Source: UBA11612 sp963976395 (GTDB lineage Bacteria > Pseudomonadota > Alphaproteobacteria > Rhodospirillales > Rhodospirillaceae). From it: a DNA stretch of 22,199 nt. Positions 1 through 6,483 of the stretch are shown piece after piece. Under the pieces are notes generated by a model. The model saw only the letters and a program-made list of their open reading frames with translations, was not told the origin of the DNA and did no database searches. Both the position numbers and the translations under genes were made by a program. The DNA lies in contig CAXBLG010000054.1 in NCBI GenBank assembly GCA_963976395.1, positions 1 through 22,199 on the forward strand, written 5' to 3'. Positions within the stretch are counted from its first letter, which is position 1. Each line of letters begins with the position of its first letter.

Positions 1-221
1 GGTGCCAGGCAGTCGATCATGGCGGCTTTCCATAACCGGTGCACACCCGCACTCATGAGATCGTTCATAAGATCGTATTTCGGCGCAACCGCATCGAACA
101 CGCCGCGCACAAGTCCAACCTTCTCGGATTCCGCAACGGTGCGAAAGCCGAAATGGGTCGATCCTGCGGCCTGTTCTTCCCGTTCCGCGCGCGGGTGAGA
201 TATGTTGGTGTCACCAGTCAT
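1..221 (-). CDS. ubiE: UbiE quinone C-methyltransferase, 5' part only
   Basis: This is the N-terminal 73 codons of the SAM-dependent methyltransferase that C-methylates the ring of demethylubiquinol (and demethylmenaquinol where present). The ATG is at 221-219 and the gene leaves the window at base 1. The visible protein has a short polar leader, then HFGFRTVAESEK at about residues 28-39 and VFDAVAPKYDLMNDLMS at about 50-66, the conserved entry into the Rossmann fold of this family. The SAM-binding glycine-rich motif would lie beyond the edge. It is divergent from mutM with a 101-bp gap, an arrangement common in Alphaproteobacteria. No strong Shine-Dalgarno is visible. The assignment is confident although only about 30% of the protein is here. 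Confidence 0.9.
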   Translation of the reverse strand, partial: MTGDTNISHPRAEREEQAAGSTHFGFRTVAESEKVGLVRGVFDAVAPKYDLMNDLMSAGVHRLWKAAMIDCLA

Positions 222-322
222 GGCGGGACCATAATCTAAGGGGCTGCTAAAAACCACGACTCCGCGCATACCGCGTTCGGCTGAAGGTATTAGGCCCCGG
301 CCGCATTGAGAGCGAGATTCTA

Positions 323-1159
323 ATGCCTGAATTGCCTGAAGTTGAAACGGTTTGCCGTGGGCTCGCGGCGGTCATGGAGGGGCGCCAGATTGCCCGGGTG
401 CTCGTCCGACGGCCCGATTTGCGTATTCCGTTTCCAAAGAATTTTGCATCTCACCTCAAAGGCCGTGTGGTTCGCCGGATTCACCGCCGGGCGAAATACA
501 TTCTAATGGACCTTGATGACGGCAATGTTCTTATCATCCATCTCGGCATGTCGGGTCGCATGGTGATTACAAAAAATCCAGGTCCGCCGGAAACTCATGA
601 TCATGTGGTGTTTACGACCGAAGACGGTACCGAGGTGCGCTATAACGACCCGCGCCGCTTTGGCCTCATGGCCCTCGCACCGGAAAAGGACTTGGATCAC
701 CACCGGCTTTTTCACCATCTGGGAATTGACCCGCTCAGCGACGCTTTCACGGCGGCCATGTTCGGAAAGGCCCTCAAGGGCCGGGCCACGGCAATCAAAT
801 CGGCGCTTTTGGACCAGCGCATCGTTGTCGGAGTCGGCAACATCTATGCCTGTGAGAGTTTGCACAGGGCGGGCATTTCACCCAGGCGTAAGGCGGGGAC
901 GATTGCAGGTAAGCGGGCCGAGTCTCTGGTGCAGGCGATCAAGCAGGTGCTAGCCGAGGCCATCGCGGCCGGTGGCTCGTCGCTGCGTGATCATGTCCAA
1001 CCGTCCGGCGAGCTTGGATATTTTCAGCATGCCTGGAAAGTCTATGGCCGTGAGGGTGAGCTCTGCGGGTGCGCGGGCGACAAAACCAAGGGGGCGTCCA
1101 TCAAACGAATCATCCAGGGCGGGCGGTCCACATTCTATTGCACGCGGTGCCAAACCTAA
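323..1159 (+). CDS. mutM: Formamidopyrimidine-DNA glycosylase (Fpg/MutM)
   Basis: A base-excision repair enzyme that removes 8-oxoguanine and formamidopyrimidines and cleaves the resulting abasic site by beta/delta elimination. The 278-aa length is normal. The N-terminus is MPELPEVETV, giving catalytic Pro2 and Glu3 after Met removal. K58 in RRAKYILM matches the family's conserved lysine, and YNDPRRFG is the expected DNA-contact motif. The C-terminal zinc finger ends in GGRSTFYCTRCQ, but its first half reads C248-G-C250 rather than the usual C-x2-C or C-x4-C, followed by an extended linker. A purine-rich GAGAGCGAG lies upstream of the ATG. It is divergent from ubiE and followed by a 283-bp gap before rpsT, so it is probably transcribed alone. 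Confidence 0.97.
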   Translation: MPELPEVETVCRGLAAVMEGRQIARVLVRRPDLRIPFPKNFASHLKGRVVRRIHRRAKYILMDLDDGNVLIIHLGMSGRMVITKNPGPPETHDHVVFTTEDGTEVRYNDPRRFGLMALAPEKDLDHHRLFHHLGIDPLSDAFTAAMFGKALKGRATAIKSALLDQRIVVGVGNIYACESLHRAGISPRRKAGTIAGKRAESLVQAIKQVLAEAIAAGGSSLRDHVQPSGELGYFQHAWKVYGREGELCGCAGDKTKGASIKRIIQGGRSTFYCTRCQT

Positions 1160-1173
1160 TTTGAGCGCGTTCC

Positions 1174-1188
1174 GGCCTGCGCCAGGCC
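1174..1188 (+). terminator. Possible mutM terminator hairpin
   Basis: A perfect 6-bp stem, GGCCTG/CAGGCC, with a 3-nt CGC loop begins 14 nt after the mutM stop and is followed by ACTTTAATC. The T-tract is weak, so intrinsic termination is uncertain. A second perfect 6-bp hairpin (ATCTGG-ccc-CCAGAT) sits at 1230-1244. I see no gene in the rest of the mutM-rpsT gap. Confidence 0.35.
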
Positions 1189-1350
1189 CGACTTTAATCA
1201 TAGGCGCGAGTCGTTTTTGGACAGGGCGGATCTGGCCCCCAGATGCGTGGCCGCTGCCGTCGCCTGCCTGTTATCTGATTGATAGAGGTAAAAAAGGGGC
1301 CTGAGTGCACGGTTGCCGCGGCTCGGAGCCGAATAATCGCCGCGCCGGAG

Positions 1351-1379
1351 TTGACGGCGTCCGCTCCATCCCCTATAAG
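1351..1379 (+). promoter_or_regulatory. Sigma-70-type promoter for rpsT
   Basis: TTGACG at 1351-1356 and TATAAG at 1374-1379 are separated by exactly 17 bp. This is the best consensus-like promoter in the window. It would start transcription near 1386, giving a leader of about 57 nt before the rpsT ATG at 1443. A strong promoter suits a ribosomal protein gene. Confidence 0.7.
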
Positions 1380-1442
1380 CCGCGCTTCTTTTTCGGCAAC
1401 AACAACAATGGATTGATCCGAGATTTTCGGGTCACGGATTCT

Positions 1443-1709
1443 ATGGCACATCACAGCTCAGCCAAAAAACGCATTCGTCGCAATACACGCGCAGGGATCG
1501 TTAATCACGCGCGTCTCAGCCGGATTCGCGGTCTTATAAAAGTCGTTGAAACCGCCATCGGTTCCGGCGATCAGCCCGCAGCTATTGCGGCGCTCAAGCA
1601 GATGGAACCCGAATTGATGCGCGGCGCTCGTAAGGGCGTGGTTCATAAAAATACGGCTTCTCGGAAGCTTTCAAGGCTTTCCGCCCGCGTTAAATCAATC
1701 GCGGCCTAA
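1443..1709 (+). CDS. rpsT: 30S ribosomal protein S20
   Basis: Primary 16S rRNA-binding protein of the small subunit. The 88-aa protein is Lys/Arg-rich and all-helical in character, starting MAHHSSAKKRIRRN, with the family pattern of NTRAGIVNHARLSR early and GVVHKNTASRKLSRL near the C-terminus. The open frame extends upstream to 1305, but the ATG at 1443 gives the standard N-terminus. The Shine-Dalgarno is weak, as it often is for this gene. It lies upstream of dnaA, the usual alphaproteobacterial order, but a hairpin and a 546-bp gap separate the two, so they are probably not co-transcribed. Confidence 0.97.
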   Translation: MAHHSSAKKRIRRNTRAGIVNHARLSRIRGLIKVVETAIGSGDQPAAIAALKQMEPELMRGARKGVVHKNTASRKLSRLSARVKSIAA

Positions 1710-1733
1710 ACTAACTCATCCACGAAATTTTAT

Positions 1734-1765
1734 TCGGCGAGCACCACAGCTGTGATGCTCGCCGA
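1734..1765 (+). terminator. Hairpin terminator after rpsT
   Basis: A perfect 10-bp stem, TCGGCGAGCA/TGCTCGCCGA, encloses a second self-complementary core (CACAGCTGTG) after one C-A mismatch. It starts 24 nt after the rpsT stop. It is preceded by AAATTTTAT and followed by GTCATTTAT, so the downstream T-run is modest. It probably ends the rpsT transcript. Confidence 0.65.
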
Positions 1766-2255
1766 GTCATTTATGCATTGCGTAAACCGCTCTGTTCATT
1801 CCGTTGAGAATCAACGGCATGCGCCTTTGCGAGGGCGCCGCGTATAAATTGAATCGTGTTTTTTCCGCGCGCTTTCATCACTCAACTGTCAAGAAATCTT
1901 TGCGCTTGTGTCATACGCATCGAACGCTAAATTGTCGATGTCCACGCGGTATTGAATTTGAGCGCACGGTTACAATTAATGTCGGTGCGACGAAGACGAA
2001 CCGCAAAACATCAACGACTGCAAAGGCGAGAATTAAGAGCTGTTTCGAATTTCATTCAGCTCTACGAAGCCCGTTGCTCATTTTGTGCAATGGCATCGCA
2101 CTCTCAATCTATGCAGCTTTGAAAAGGATAAAAGAGAATCGCTTTCACCGGCAACGGTACGGGACTTGAAGCGTTTCTTGTGAAGTTTAGGGGCTGTTGC
2201 TTTTTCGGTTGTTGCGGATGTGCCGTTGTCTTTAAAAGAGGCGGCCTGATGCGAG
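1766..2255 (+). other. Gene-free region upstream of dnaA
   Basis: About 490 bp without a convincing gene. It is more A/T-rich than the flanking coding DNA. It contains a perfect 7-bp hairpin with a 3-nt loop (CCGTTGA-gaa-TCAACGG) at 1801-1817. I found no 9/9 or 8/9 match to the DnaA box TTATCCACA; the best is TCATCCACG near 1716-1724, at 7/9. I could not place a confident dnaA promoter. The region must hold dnaA control signals and is one place an origin could sit, but the sequence alone does not show that. Confidence 0.5.
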
Positions 2256-3695
2256 ATGGTTTCGAGGGGATCACGGAGCGTGACACGCGGGGACGAAGCG
2301 ACCGTCGATCAAGCCGAATGGGATCGCGTTAAAACGCGGCTTAAACAAGAGTTCGGTGAATCGGCGTTCAAGAGCTGGGTGACGCCTATCACAGCCAGTG
2401 TACTGCGCGACGGCGAAGTGGAACTGATGGTTCCCACGCGCTTTATGCGCGATTGGATTTCAACACATTATGCAGAACGGATTCGGGCTTTGTGGAACGG
2501 GGAAAACCCGCATGTCCGCAAGGTTATTTTGAAAGTCGGTGCCGGCGCGCGCGATACTCGCCTTGCCCAGTCGCGGCCGCCGACTCCCGTTGCGCCTCCG
2601 GGCGCCCAGCGCTCGCGGTCTGTTGCAACCGATTCTTCACGATTAAAATCCGCATCTACGCTGGGGGCCGAACTCTCGGCGCCGCTCGATTCCCGCTACG
2701 TGTTCGAAAACTTTGTTGTCGGCAAGCCGAATGAGTTTGCTTACGCGGCGGCCAAGCGCGTGGCTGAGTCGGATCAGGTCAGCTTCAATCCTCTGTTTTT
2801 GTATGGCGGTGTCGGCCTCGGCAAAACACATTTGATGCATGCCATCGCATGGGAGATTCGCCAGCGCACACCAACTCGGCATGTGGTTTATCTTTCGGCC
2901 GAAAAGTTCATGTACAGTTTTGTAAGGGCGCTCAGAAACCAAGATATGGTGTCCTTTAAGGAACAATTCCGCTCTGTCGATGTGCTGATGATCGACGATG
3001 TGCAGTTCATCTCCGGCAAGGATTCGACCCAAGAAGAGTTTTTCCACACATTTAACGCGTTGGTGGATCAGGGCCGTCAGATCGTTCTGTCTGCGGACAA
3101 ATCCCCGTCAAATCTGGAAGAAATCGGCGATCGGCTGCGGTCGCGTCTGTCGTCCGGTTTGGTCGCCGATTTACATCCGACAACCTTTGAGCTGCGTCTT
3201 GGCATTCTTGACGCGAAAGCCGAGCATCTGGGCGTGCCGGTCCCGCAAAAGGTGAAGGAATTTCTCGCTCACAAAATCACCTCCAATGTACGTGAGTTGG
3301 AAGGGGCGCTGACCCGCCTCGTGGCCCATGCTCAGTTGGTGGGCGGTGCCTTAACCTTGGAAACAGCCCAAGATTTGCTTCAAGACTTGCTGCGGGCCCA
3401 TGATCGCCGTCTGACCATGGAAGAGATCCAAAAGCGGGTCGCCGAGCATTTCAAGATTCGCGTTTCGGATATGAGTTCAGCCCGGCGCTCGCGTGTTGTG
3501 GCCCGGCCCCGCCAGGTGGCGATGTATCTGTCCAAACAGCTAACGTCTCGCTCCTTACCGGAAATCGGTCGGGCGTTCGGCGGGCGTGATCACACTACGG
3601 TGATGCATGCGGTGAAGAAGGTTGAGGAACTGTCGAAATCCGACAGCGCCTTTGCCGAGGACGTCGAACTGCTCACGCGTATGCTCGAAAGCTAA
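2256..3695 (+). CDS. dnaA: Chromosomal replication initiator DnaA
   Basis: AAA+ ATPase that binds DnaA boxes at oriC, forms a filament and melts the origin. The 479-aa protein has domain I at about 17-95 (EWDRVKTRLKQEFGESAFKS), a Pro/Ser-rich linker at about 100-140, and the AAA+ domain at about 145-350. Walker A GGVGLGKTH is at 184-192, Walker B DVLMIDD at 242-248, sensor I LSADK at 278-282 and an arginine-finger segment GDRLRSRLSSG at 291-301. The C-terminal helix-turn-helix holds the signature GGRDHTTVMHAVKKV at 442-456. The start is uncertain: ATG 2256 lies 13 nt after AAAAGAGG, while an in-frame GTG at 2280 has a GGAG only 1 nt away. A 339-bp gap follows before dnaN. Confidence 0.97.
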   Translation: MVSRGSRSVTRGDEATVDQAEWDRVKTRLKQEFGESAFKSWVTPITASVLRDGEVELMVPTRFMRDWISTHYAERIRALWNGENPHVRKVILKVGAGARDTRLAQSRPPTPVAPPGAQRSRSVATDSSRLKSASTLGAELSAPLDSRYVFENFVVGKPNEFAYAAAKRVAESDQVSFNPLFLYGGVGLGKTHLMHAIAWEIRQRTPTRHVVYLSAEKFMYSFVRALRNQDMVSFKEQFRSVDVLMIDDVQFISGKDSTQEEFFHTFNALVDQGRQIVLSADKSPSNLEEIGDRLRSRLSSGLVADLHPTTFELRLGILDAKAEHLGVPVPQKVKEFLAHKITSNVRELEGALTRLVAHAQLVGGALTLETAQDLLQDLLRAHDRRLTMEEIQKRVAEHFKIRVSDMSSARRSRVVARPRQVAMYLSKQLTSRSLPEIGRAFGGRDHTTVMHAVKKVEELSKSDSAFAEDVELLTRMLES

Positions 3696-3818
3696 CAGGC
3701 GGCGGGGTTTCCCTGGACGCTCGCTTCAAACTTTCAGCCATTTTCAATCAATTTGAGCGGCTCGTCGGCCACGGCTAGGCACTTGCGTCCCCCAACTGCG
3801 GAACACCAATAAACTCAA

Positions 3819-3861
3819 GGGCTGCTGATCGATTTCAGTCTCGCAGCCCGGGCCGTTTTTT
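3819..3861 (+). terminator. Possible dnaA terminator
   Basis: A perfect 7-bp stem, GGGCTGC (3819-3825) and GCAGCCC (3843-3849), is followed by GGGCCG and a run of six T at 3856-3861. The 17-nt loop is long and the T-run starts 6 nt after the stem, so termination may be partial. Confidence 0.4.
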
Positions 3862-3892
3862 CGCAGTTTTTCCTAGGTGCTAAAGACCCCTG

Positions 3893-3901
3893 TGATATAC
3901 T
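3893..3901 (+). promoter_or_regulatory. Extended -10 promoter for dnaN
   Basis: TGA-TATACT has the TGn extended -10 form with a 5/6 match to TATAAT. No good -35 lies 17 bp upstream (CTAGGT), which extended -10 promoters tolerate. Initiation near 3908 would leave a leader of about 125 nt before dnaN, including the G-rich hairpin segment GGTGCGGTTTTTGCCGC and GCACC at about 3950-3978. Confidence 0.4.
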
Positions 3902-4034
3902 TGGCAGTTCTCGTCACACGACGGCGTCGCGCCCGTGGGGACCGGGGCAAGGTGCGGTTTTTGCCGCGTCTGCACCGGCAGGGGCCGATTTGGCTGTCGT
4001 GTTTTCGTAAGGCAATAAGAACAGAATTTAGAAC

Positions 4035-5153
4035 ATGAAACTTATCATTGAGCGCGCAGCTCTCCTCAAATCTCTAGGCCATGTGCAAAGTGTGGTGGAG
4101 AGGCGCAATACCATCCCGATTCTCTCAAATGTCCGCTTGGATGCCGGCAAAAACCAGCTGTCCTTGAACGCGACGGACATGGATATCGAGATTGTTGAAA
4201 GTACCACGGCCGAGGTCGGCAAGGGCGGGTCCACCACGGTACCGGCGCATACCTTGTACGATATCGTCCGTAAGCTGCCGGATGGGGCTCAGGTCGAAGT
4301 GGTCTCATCCGCCGATGGTGGCCAGATTGTGCTGACCGCCGGCCGGTCGCGGTTTAATTTCGCCTCTCTGCCGGTCGAAGATTTTCCGGCCATGACCGAC
4401 GGCGATCTAAGTCATTCGTTCAAGCTCGCATCGGCAGACCTCAAGTCGCTCATTGATCGGACCCGGTTTGCCATTTCGACCGAGGAAACCCGCTACTATC
4501 TGAACGGCATTTATCTACACGCGGCTAAAAGTGACGGTGTTGCCGTCCTTCGGGCTGTGGCGACAGACGGACACCGCCTTGCGCGCGTCGAACTTCCCTT
4601 GCCCGATGGCGCGGCGGGGATGCCCGGTGTTATCGTGCCGCGGAAAGCCGTGGTCGAAGTGCGCAAACTGATCGAGGAAACCGAAAGCGACGTTGAGATT
4701 GCGCTCTCTGATTCGAAGATCAAATTCAGCTTCGATAATGTGACGCTGACTTCCAAGCTCATTGATGGAACGTTCCCGGATTATGAGCGCGTTATTCCCA
4801 CCGGCAACGACAAGGTGCTCGAAGCCGAGTGCAAGCTTATGTTCAATGCCGTGGATCGCGTTTCGGCAATCAGTTCGGAAAAATCCCGGTCCATCAAGAT
4901 GAGCTGCGATAAAGGGCTGGTGACGTTATCAGCCTCAAGTCCCGAAGCGGGCAGCGCGGTTGAAGAGGTCGAGGCCACCTACGACTCCGGAAATCTCGAA
5001 ATCGGGTTTAACTCACGTTATTTGCTTGAGATTCTTGGGCAGATCGAAGGTGATGCCGTTCGCTTTACGATGGCCGACGCGGCCTCCCCCACAATCATGC
5101 GCGACGTGGCGGACGCCTCCGCCGTGTACGTGTTGATGCCGATGCGCGTGTGA
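4035..5153 (+). CDS. dnaN: DNA polymerase III beta subunit (sliding clamp)
   Basis: Ring-shaped processivity clamp that tethers DNA polymerase III and other partners to DNA. The 372-aa length fits three repeated clamp folds of about 120 residues. The N-terminus MKLIIERAALLKSLGHVQSV and the early NTIPILSNV are typical. The middle holds TRFAISTEETRYYLNGIYL and ATDGHRLARVELP, and the chain ends VYVLMPMRV, the conserved C-terminal edge next to the partner-binding pocket. The Shine-Dalgarno is weak (AAGAACAG). The gene ends in GTGTGA, overlapping a possible recF GTG. It appears to have its own promoter in the dnaA-dnaN gap and probably drives recF as well. Confidence 0.97.
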   Translation: MKLIIERAALLKSLGHVQSVVERRNTIPILSNVRLDAGKNQLSLNATDMDIEIVESTTAEVGKGGSTTVPAHTLYDIVRKLPDGAQVEVVSSADGGQIVLTAGRSRFNFASLPVEDFPAMTDGDLSHSFKLASADLKSLIDRTRFAISTEETRYYLNGIYLHAAKSDGVAVLRAVATDGHRLARVELPLPDGAAGMPGVIVPRKAVVEVRKLIEETESDVEIALSDSKIKFSFDNVTLTSKLIDGTFPDYERVIPTGNDKVLEAECKLMFNAVDRVSAISSEKSRSIKMSCDKGLVTLSASSPEAGSAVEEVEATYDSGNLEIGFNSRYLLEILGQIEGDAVRFTMADAASPTIMRDVADASAVYVLMPMRV

Positions 5154-5173
5154 TTGCACTTCGGGAGCGTTCT

Positions 5174-6424
5174 GTGGCTGCTACGGCGATGCACCTTTCG
5201 TCATCTCCCGCGATGCGCGCTGCATCACCGTCCGCGACTGACCGGGTCGCCGTTGGGCGGTTGACCCTTACGGACTTTCGCTCCTACCCGGGACTTCGCT
5301 TGGATATAGATGCGCGGCCTGTGGTTCTGACGGGGCCGAATGGTGCGGGCAAAACAAATCTTCTGGAAGCCGTGTCGTTTTTTGCGCCGGGCCGTGGATT
5401 GCGCGGTGTGAAACTTACCGAGGTGGGGTACGCCCCCGCGCGCGATGCCGCCGATGAAATCAAGAGTCAGGAACCCAAGGACCAAGAAATAAAAGGACAG
5501 TCCTGGGCTGTTGCCGCAACTCTTTCCACACCGGGCGGGCCCATCGATATTGGAACAGGCTTTAATGCGGGCGAGGCCCGCAGACTGGTTCACATCAACG
5601 GAGAAGCGGCCAAGGGTGCGGGGGCGCTGGTCCAGCATCTCGGAATTGTTTGGCTCACGCCGGCCATGGATCGATTGTTTACCGATGGTCCCGGCTCTCG
5701 GCGGAGATTTGTCGACCGGCTTGTGACCACTTTAGATGCTGATCACGCGGGCCGCACGGCCGCTTATGACCACGCCTATCGTCAGCGCCTTCGACTTCTG
5801 CGCGACGGGGATGGAGATGAATCTTGGTTTGCTGCCCTTGAAGACACGATGGCGCGGCACGGCGTTGCCCTTGCTGCTGCCCGTCACGACTTTGTAGAGC
5901 GGCTTAACCGCGAACTGGGCGCTTCGCCCGGACCATTCCCGGCTGCGCATTTAACGCTTGAAGGCACCGTTGATCAGTGGCTGAGAGAAATGCCCGCGAT
6001 AGATGCTGAAGACGCAGTACGGCGCAGCCTTATGTCAGAGCGCCGCGGCGGCGAAGATGCCGGTGCTGGACCGCACCGCTCTGATATCGCGGTGGTCATG
6101 GTCGCACCGGGTCATAGCTCTCATGGTCAATCGGCGGCAATATGTTCGACAGGCGAGCAAAAAGCTTTGCTTGTTTCGCTGATGCTTGCTCATGCACGTC
6201 TTCAAAAAGAGCAGCGCGGGCATGTGCCGATTCTCTTGCTTGATGAAATCACGGCCCATCTCGACCCTGATCGCCGGACAGCGTTGTTTGATGAAATTTT
6301 GACGCTGGGCGCTCAAGCCTGGATGACCGGGACCGATATTTCACTTTTCGCCGGACTCGGTGACCGGGCCCAATTCTTGACTGTTCAAAACGGTGCCTTA
6401 ATCCCCGGCACGTCACCCAACTGA
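5174..6424 (+). CDS. recF: DNA replication and repair protein RecF
   Basis: SMC/ABC-type ATPase that, with RecO and RecR, loads RecA at gaps on SSB-coated DNA. Numbered from GTG 5174 (416 aa), Walker A GPNGAGKTN is at 54-62, the signature STGEQKALLVSLMLAH starts at about 325, and Walker B ILLLDE is near 353-358, followed by ITAHLDPDRR. I chose this GTG because GGGAG (5163-5167) sits 6 nt upstream. Other in-frame starts are GTG 5150, which overlaps the dnaN stop, and ATG 5189 or 5213, closer to where most RecF proteins begin. A hydrophilic stretch at about 94-109 (EIKSQEPKDQEIKGQ) looks like an insertion. It directly follows dnaN and precedes gyrB by 59 bp. Confidence 0.95.
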   Translation: MAATAMHLSSSPAMRAASPSATDRVAVGRLTLTDFRSYPGLRLDIDARPVVLTGPNGAGKTNLLEAVSFFAPGRGLRGVKLTEVGYAPARDAADEIKSQEPKDQEIKGQSWAVAATLSTPGGPIDIGTGFNAGEARRLVHINGEAAKGAGALVQHLGIVWLTPAMDRLFTDGPGSRRRFVDRLVTTLDADHAGRTAAYDHAYRQRLRLLRDGDGDESWFAALEDTMARHGVALAAARHDFVERLNRELGASPGPFPAAHLTLEGTVDQWLREMPAIDAEDAVRRSLMSERRGGEDAGAGPHRSDIAVVMVAPGHSSHGQSAAICSTGEQKALLVSLMLAHARLQKEQRGHVPILLLDEITAHLDPDRRTALFDEILTLGAQAWMTGTDISLFAGLGDRAQFLTVQNGALIPGTSPN

Positions 6425-6440
6425 TCGCCTTTCAATCCAA

Positions 6441-6465
6441 AGCCGCCGCACCTATATGGGCGGCT
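6441..6465 (+). promoter_or_regulatory. Inverted repeat in the recF-gyrB gap
   Basis: A perfect 7-bp inverted repeat, AGCCGCC/GGCGGCT, encloses an 11-nt A/T-containing loop with TATATG. It lies 18 nt before the gyrB ATG. It could be an mRNA hairpin near the gyrB ribosome binding site or an operator; there is no T-tract, so it is not a standard terminator. A weak promoter reading (TTTCAA-N17-TATATG) overlaps it. Confidence 0.35.
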
Positions 6466-6483
6466 CACCAAAGAGATAACGCC

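Noticed and set aside
39..239. Plus-strand open frame of 66 codons at the window start
   Set aside because: It is antisense to the ubiE N-terminus, which matches the family clearly.
1804..2169. Plus-strand open frame of 121 codons between rpsT and dnaA
   Set aside because: No good ribosome binding site, no domain, and amino-acid composition typical of translated non-coding DNA.
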